64,000 nt of DNA from Dama dama (lineage: Eukaryota > Chordata > Mammalia > Artiodactyla > Cervidae): assembly GCF_033118175.1 (NCBI RefSeq), contig NC_083701.1:49985001-50049000 (forward strand), read 5' to 3'. The translations under genes were made by a program, and so were the position numbers. Position 1 is the first letter of the stretch. The number at the start of each line of letters is the position of its first letter. Under the pieces are notes generated by a model. That model made no database searches and was not told the origin of the DNA. It worked only from the letters and a program-made list of their open reading frames with translations. Positions 58,973 through 64,000 of this stretch are shown in pieces.

Positions 58973-59615
58973 TACCACCCTAATAGCAGAACGTGAAGAG
59001 GAACTAGAGAGCCTATTGATGAAGGTGAAAGAGGAGAGTGGAAAATCTGGCTTAAAACTCAACATTCAAAAAATGATCACAGCATCCAGTCCTATCACAT
59101 CGTGGCAAATAGTTGGGGAAACAATGGAAACAGTGAGAGACTTTATTTTCTTGGGCTCCAAAACCACTGCAGATGTTGACTGAGCCATGAAATTAAAAGA
59201 CACTTTCTCCTTGAAAGAAAAGCTGTGACCAACCTAGACAGCATATTAAAAAGCAGAGACATTACTTTGCCAACAAAGGTCCATCTCGTCAAGGCTATGG
59301 TTTTTCAAGTAGTCATGTATGGATGTGAGAGTTGGACTTTCCAGTTGAATATTCAGGACTGATGCTTAAGCTGATGCCCCAATCGTTTGACCACCTGATG
59401 CTAAGAACTGACTCATTGGAAAAGACCCTGATGCTGGGAAAGATTGAAGGTAGGATAAGAGGACAACAGAGGCTGAGATGGTTGGATGGCATCACTGACT
59501 AGATGGACATGAGTTTGAGCAAGCTCTGGGAGTCAGTGATAGACGGGAAAGCCTGGAGTGCTGCAGTCAATGGGGTCACAAAGAGTGAGACACAACTGAT
59601 CAACTGAACTGAAAA

Positions 59616-59970
59616 CCATGAATAGTCACAGGACATGGGCTAGATTAATTTTTCACAATGAGACTGTGGAAAATATTTAAATTATTTCTCTGGAAAAAAT
59701 ATTTTTAGACTTTGAAAGTGTACAGAATTGCATACAATTCAAGGAGGCAGAAAAATGTTTTTTGCTTTAAATGAAGGACTTGAATTTGATTAGCACTACC
59801 TTGAACAGGGATTTTGGATTTTTCTACAAGCAGTGTGATTTTAGATGTGGAAGAATTGATTATAAAATAGAGCCGTGTAAATACATGGTAAGGTAACAGT
59901 GAGGGAAGACACTGAACTGAAAGATAAGGATGCAGGCCACAAGTCCTGTATTAGGAATTTTGGTGGTATG
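59616..59970. other. Intronic DNA, no gene
   Basis: Nothing recognised. Confidence 0.5.
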
Positions 59971-59971
59971 A

Positions 59972-60375
59972 TCAGTCAGTCAGTTCAGTCACTCAGTCAT
60001 GTCCGACCCTTGTGACCACTTGGTCTGCAGCACACCAGGCCTCCCTGTCCATCACCAACTCCGGGAGTTTGCTCAAACTATGTCCTTCAAGTTGGTGATG
60101 CCATCCAACCATCTCATCCTCTGTCGTCCCTTTCTCCTCCCACCTTCAATCTTTCCCAGCATCACTATCTTTTCAATTGAGTCAGCTCTTCGCATCACGT
60201 GGCCAAAGTTTTGCAGTTTAAGCTGCAGCATCAATCCTTCCAATGAATATTCATGACCGATGTCATTTATGATGGACTGATTGGATCTCCTTGCAGTCCA
60301 AGGGACTCTCAAGAGTCTTCTCCAACACCACAGTTCAAAAGCATCCATTCTTCAGTACTCAGCTTTCTTTATGTG
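59972..60375 (-). mobile_element. BovB 3' end, antisense
   Basis: Begins cagtcagtcagttcagtcac and runs through caagagtcttctccaacacc to gtactcagctttctttatg. Minus-strand 60073-60348 encodes MDAFELWCWRRLLRVPW. About 400 bp. Confidence 0.92.
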
Positions 60376-60661
60376 ATGTGATATGATAGTGAAGAAGCAA
60401 ACAACAGAGGATACAGAATTGTGGTAAGCATTTTCCATGTTCCAGATTTTGTTCATAATGTAAATAACGTTGTAAGAGATTATATTGAGTCTAGAATTTT
60501 AGACTTTCCCTTCTCCAAGTTTCGTCACTCAAGCTCTGAAATGTCAACCTGCTCCTCAGAAGATTTTGATTCAGTAATATATACATATTCAGGATTTGTG
60601 CTGTGCATCACCAGAGATGATTAAATATTATGTATGTGAAGTCATTTCTAATTCATGTATA

Positions 60662-60739
60662 GATCTTCAGAGAAGTGTAATTAACCTAAAAGCGAAGCAT
60701 GATCTTCAGAGAAGTGTAATTAACCTAAAAGCGAAGCAT
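60662..60739. repeat. Perfect 39-bp tandem duplication
   Basis: The 39-bp unit starting gatcttcagagaagtgtaat occurs at 60662-60700 and again directly at 60701-60739, without mismatch. Confidence 0.98.
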
Positions 60740-62751
60740 CATGTGAGAACTTCGTGTCTACTTAGCTTTAATTCTTTTTTTTTAAATCCTACTATTTAGA
60801 TTATTTTAATAAAGTTAAAATTTGCTAGTTTATAACATGCATGAAGAAATCAATAGAACTTTGTTTTTTGTTTCCTTTACAAATGACTGCTAAGGGGTAA
60901 AGAGTCAGATAAATGTACAATTAAAATAATTATACAGAACCTACAGCTCTTTAGCTGTAAGGGCTCTTTAGCTCTGTTGTAAGGGCCCTGAGGAAATGAT
61001 GCACCGTTCTATGAGAGGATATAAGTGATGCTAAGAACTAGAGAAAGCAGACCAAGGGAATGATGTTCAGGTTCAATGTGAGGAATAGATGAATCCAATA
61101 TTGCAAAAGACTTCAAAAAGCATAAGAAGGCTGATAAAAGATTTTAAGCAGTTGGAACAACATAGTCAAAGACAAGATGAATTTGGTACTTTTGAGGAAC
61201 TGGAAAAAAAAAAAAACCTGTGCATTGAGAAAATAGTAAATGAGATAAACATAGAGTGAAAAATGTGGATATCAAATTATTTACAGATAAGAATGCTGTA
61301 GGACATTGTAAGTTAGGTTAAAAGTTTTTAACTTTGTCCTATGAATAATGAGAATTAACTAAACACTTTGGGAAAACAATGTGTTGGCGTTGTGTGATAG
61401 AATCAAACCTGCATTTTCAAAGATTCTAGTGATCAAGGATACAGGGGAGCAGTGATTGAGAGGAAGTTATTGTAGTGGTACAGGGAAAATATACCAGTGG
61501 CTTGAGCAAGGGTGCTCAGAGAGGTAGGGACATGATACAGCTGATATATATATTTGGGAGGAGAATTAATAGAATTTAGAAATTTTTAAATCAATGGATG
61601 TGTGGATGGGTGAGGAAGAGTTATCAAACAAGAATAGAGGTGAGGGAAGCTCCCTGTTCATTGGCGTGAATGATGCAAGGAAATATATTTGAACTGGTAA
61701 ATACAAAATACTTTTGTATATTTTAATTTTGAAATACTTTAAAGATATCTAAGTGGCAAATTTACAAAAGAGAGTAATAAATTCATATATGGATCTGGAG
61801 CTCAGAATGCAGAAGTATGAGCTGAGGTTATAATCTTGGAGATCTTTAATATATAAATGTTGGAAAGAATGAAATGGGAAGAGGAGCATGTCCAAAAATA
61901 TATCCAGAGGCACTGAGGAGTATAAAATCTACAATAGTCAGGAAATCCAAGAAATGATAAATATAAGAAGCTCCCAGAGATGTAAGAAAGATTGTGATAA
62001 AAAAAAATAGAGTATTTTGAGAAGAAAGGTGTGCCAACTATCAAGTTGTTAAGGTTAATTTCTATAATTAGAAGAATGAGGCCACACAACCTTTAATGCA
62101 GCTTAGGGTTTTTGAGTACAAAGTCTAAGCTTATTGCTCTTTAGTCCCACCACTTCTTTTAGAGCTTGATAAATGGTTATTAGACTAAACTGTAAAAACA
62201 GTTTATAGTCAGAAAGCTTCTCCTCAAATCATCTTTTATTTCTATGTAAGTAAAAGTACTAGCATATGCTTCCTTTTAGCTTATTTATTTATTTGCAAGT
62301 GATTTTAATCATGCCGAAATATTCACAATTAACAACCAGGCCATAAGATCTATAATGTTTAATGTTGTATTGTATGATATAATTAAACACTCCAGTCGTA
62401 CACAGTGCAAGTGCTCAATTATGCATATCATCTTTTAAGTATAGTAAGCCCAATTTAGTTCTCACTTAATTTCACAGTGATTCTGACCCTGGCTGGTTTT
62501 CATTATATATGAATTTCTTTTGCCATCAGGCAGGGAACATGTTTTATTCTCTATAACTCAGTATTTCTTAAGAATTACAGACTATATTTAATAATCTTTT
62601 TAATGATCATAATAATGCTTTGCAATTAAATATTTTTATATCACCAAAAAACAATAAATATATCCATATATATAGCTGATATAAATAAATGACAGTCAGC
62701 TTGCTGTAATATTTTGAAATGTCTAAATATTCTTTTATGAAAGTGAAAAAA

Positions 62752-62776
62752 TAACTATAAAAGTCTTTTATAGTTA
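62752..62776. repeat. Perfect palindrome, 12-bp arms and 1-nt centre
   Basis: Left arm TAACTATAAAAG and right arm CTTTTATAGTTA are perfect reverse complements around a single T. Not tied to a known element. Confidence 0.9.
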
Positions 62777-63244
62777 CAATTTTTATTATTAATACTATTA
62801 TTACTTTACCAATGCTAATTTGCTGTCCTGGCTTGCATTTCTTCTCTATAATGGCTTCTATTTTTACCTTTGCTGATCCATATTCTTTGCCTTCTTGCAA
62901 ATATTGAATAAAATGTATCTTCTCTTAGGAATTATTCAACTTGATCCTTAATCCTGACATTAATTGTTTCACTGATGATGTACTCAAGTTAGGCTTTTTA
63001 AAATGTTCTCTCTGATATATAGAACTGTAAAGTAAATCAAATGCCTTGTTGGTAAATTAGAGTATATATATTTTATGCTTGACACTCTTCTTACTTTTTC
63101 AGCACTGCTGAGATGCAAGACTCAAGAGTATACAATTCATAGTACAGGTGAATAGAGTGTACTATGTCATCTCCTATCACCAATGTAATAAGTAGTTTAT
63201 TTGAGGTTACTAAATACCAAGTATACTCATTTTTATATTCTTGA

Positions 63245-63372
63245 ATGGTTGTTGGTCAGTTGCTAAGTTGTGTCCAACTCTTTGTGACCCCATGGAATGA
63301 ACTGCAGCACACCAGGCTACCCTGTCCTTCACCATAGCTTTGATCATACAGACCTTTGTTGGCAAATTGATG
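63245..63372 (-). mobile_element. BovB 3' end with internal deletion, antisense
   Basis: Starts gttggtcagttgctaagttg, reaches accctgtccttcacc and then jumps to atagctttgatcatacagac, a segment normally several hundred bases further along BovB. Confidence 0.8.
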
Positions 63373-63715
63373 TCTTGTTGTTCAGTAGCTCAGTCGTGTC
63401 CGACTCTCTGCGATCCTACAGACTTCAGCACTCCAGGCTTCCCTGTCCTTCACCATCTCCCAGACCTTGCTCAGACGCATATGGCCTTCCAGCCATCTCA
63501 TCCTCTGTTGTCCCCTTTTCCTCCTGTCTTCTATCTTTCCCTGCATCAGAATATTTTCTAATGAGTTGTCTCTTTCCATCAGGTGGTCGAACTATTGGAG
63601 CTTTAGTTTCAGCATCAGCCAATTAATCACCCAATTAATAACCAGGGCTGGTTTTGTTTAGGACTGACTGGTTTGGTCTCATTGGAGTGCAAGGAGCTCA
63701 CATATTCTTGAGTGC
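63373..63715 (-). mobile_element. Second BovB 3' end, antisense
   Basis: Begins again at a BovB terminus (tgttgttcagtagctcagtc) and runs about 340 bp. A short insertion with repeated aattaat strings lies near 63622-63640. Confidence 0.88.
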
Positions 63716-63719
63716 TGTG

Positions 63720-64000
63720 CTCTGCCGTGCTTAGTCGCTCAGTCATGTCTGACTCTTTGTGACCCCATGGACCGTCCCACCAGGTTCCTCTGTCCATGGG
63801 GGTTCTCCAGGCAAGAATACTGGAGTGGGTTGCCATGCCCTCCTCCAGGGGATCTTCCCAACCCAGGGATCAAACCCAGGTCTCCCACATTGCAGGTGGA
63901 TTCTTTATCATCTGAGCCACCAGGTAAGCCCAAGAATACTTGAGTGGGTAGCCTATCCCTTCTCCAGGGGATTTTCCCAACCCAGGAATCAAACTGGGGT
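63720..64000 (-). mobile_element. Bov-tA SINE plus partial unit, antisense, running off the window
   Basis: A full antisense unit from cttagtcgctcagtcatgtc to gagccaccaggtaagccc. A partial unit from gaatacttgagtgggtagcc then continues to the end of the window. The layout matches 13110-13382. Confidence 0.88.

Larger units (their letters stand above)
57012..59615 (+). mobile_element. BovB LINE, sense, about 2.3 kb plus insertions
   Basis: Begins upstream of the linker (tatgcaaaactaggaagtca), then is collinear through linker, reverse transcriptase and C-terminal regions to gatcaactgaactgaaa. Two insertions interrupt it (57333-57603 and 58070-58128). An internal deletion joins gagttggact to ttccagttgaat near 59338, removing about 150 bp of the C-terminal region. 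The catalytic YADD region is disrupted near 58950-58975. Confidence 0.94.
60376..63240. other. Long intronic segment, no gene
   Basis: AT-rich. Contains the 39-bp tandem duplication (60662-60739) and a 25-bp palindrome (62752-62776). The 61270-61520 stretch has a weak resemblance to an old repeat but could not be assigned. Minus-strand frames at 61802-62089 and 62607-62900 are hydrophobic, AT-driven and without a known domain. Confidence 0.5.

Noticed and set aside
61802..62089. 95-codon minus-strand hydrophobic frame as a membrane protein
   Set aside because: Phe/Ile/Tyr-rich content follows from AT-rich DNA; an overlapping frame at 61846-62037 is similarly open, as expected by chance.
1..64000. 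A novel multi-gene system
   Set aside because: Reading both strands gave only one host exon. The other coding-like stretches trace to LINEs, SINEs, LTRs or DNA-transposon relics, or look like chance frames.

Overview
The window reads as ruminant (most likely bovid) genomic DNA. It carries many BovB (RTE-type) LINE copies, monomeric Bov-tA SINEs, dimeric BOV-A2 SINEs with AGC-rich tails, cetartiodactyl CHR-type tRNA-derived SINEs and several L1 fragments. This combination is characteristic of Ruminantia. No bacterial or viral gene set, CRISPR array, rRNA or tRNA gene, or operon was found.

I can support one piece of host coding sequence: a 195-nt exon at 18859-19053 (+). It encodes a complete sushi (CCP) domain, has phase 1 at both ends and is flanked by an AG acceptor and a GT donor. 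The peptide looks like a CUB-and-sushi multidomain (CSMD) protein. I favour CSMD3 from memory of the family, but cannot exclude a paralogue without alignment. If so, the rest of the window is intron: at least 18.8 kb upstream and 44.9 kb downstream of the exon.

Layout: 0-18.3 kb is AT-rich intron with scattered SINEs, a nearly complete antisense BovB (7.3-9.6 kb), a 79-bp mariner-type MITE, a short hAT-like element and an LTR-like block. A long repeat-poor stretch (15.9-18.3 kb) precedes the exon. From 19.6 to 31 kb is a dense nest of BovB and L1, including an L1 with a 5' inversion. From 31 to 41 kb there are SINEs, a BovB and a solo LTR (40881-41352). From 41 to 57 kb the intron is quieter, with an L1 split by an LTR, an inverted BovB pair and a hAT-like element split by a BOV-A2. 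From 57 to 64 kb there is a long sense BovB split by a BOV-A2, then intron and a BovB/Bov-tA cluster at the right edge.

The open reading frames in the window, up to 198 aa, are BovB or L1 remnants, LTR or transposon sequence, or chance frames. I found no credible new gene system. The points worth a second look are structural: the symmetric exon beside a SINE-containing tandem duplication, twin-priming geometry in an L1, four BOV-A2 insertions with perfect target-site duplications, two tiny homopolymer inserts flanked by 11- and 13-bp direct repeats, ultra-truncated L1-like tails inside BovB, and a promoter-bearing solo LTR. Repeat family names come from pattern recognition rather than a database search, and edges are accurate to about 5-20 bp unless a duplication or splice site fixes them.
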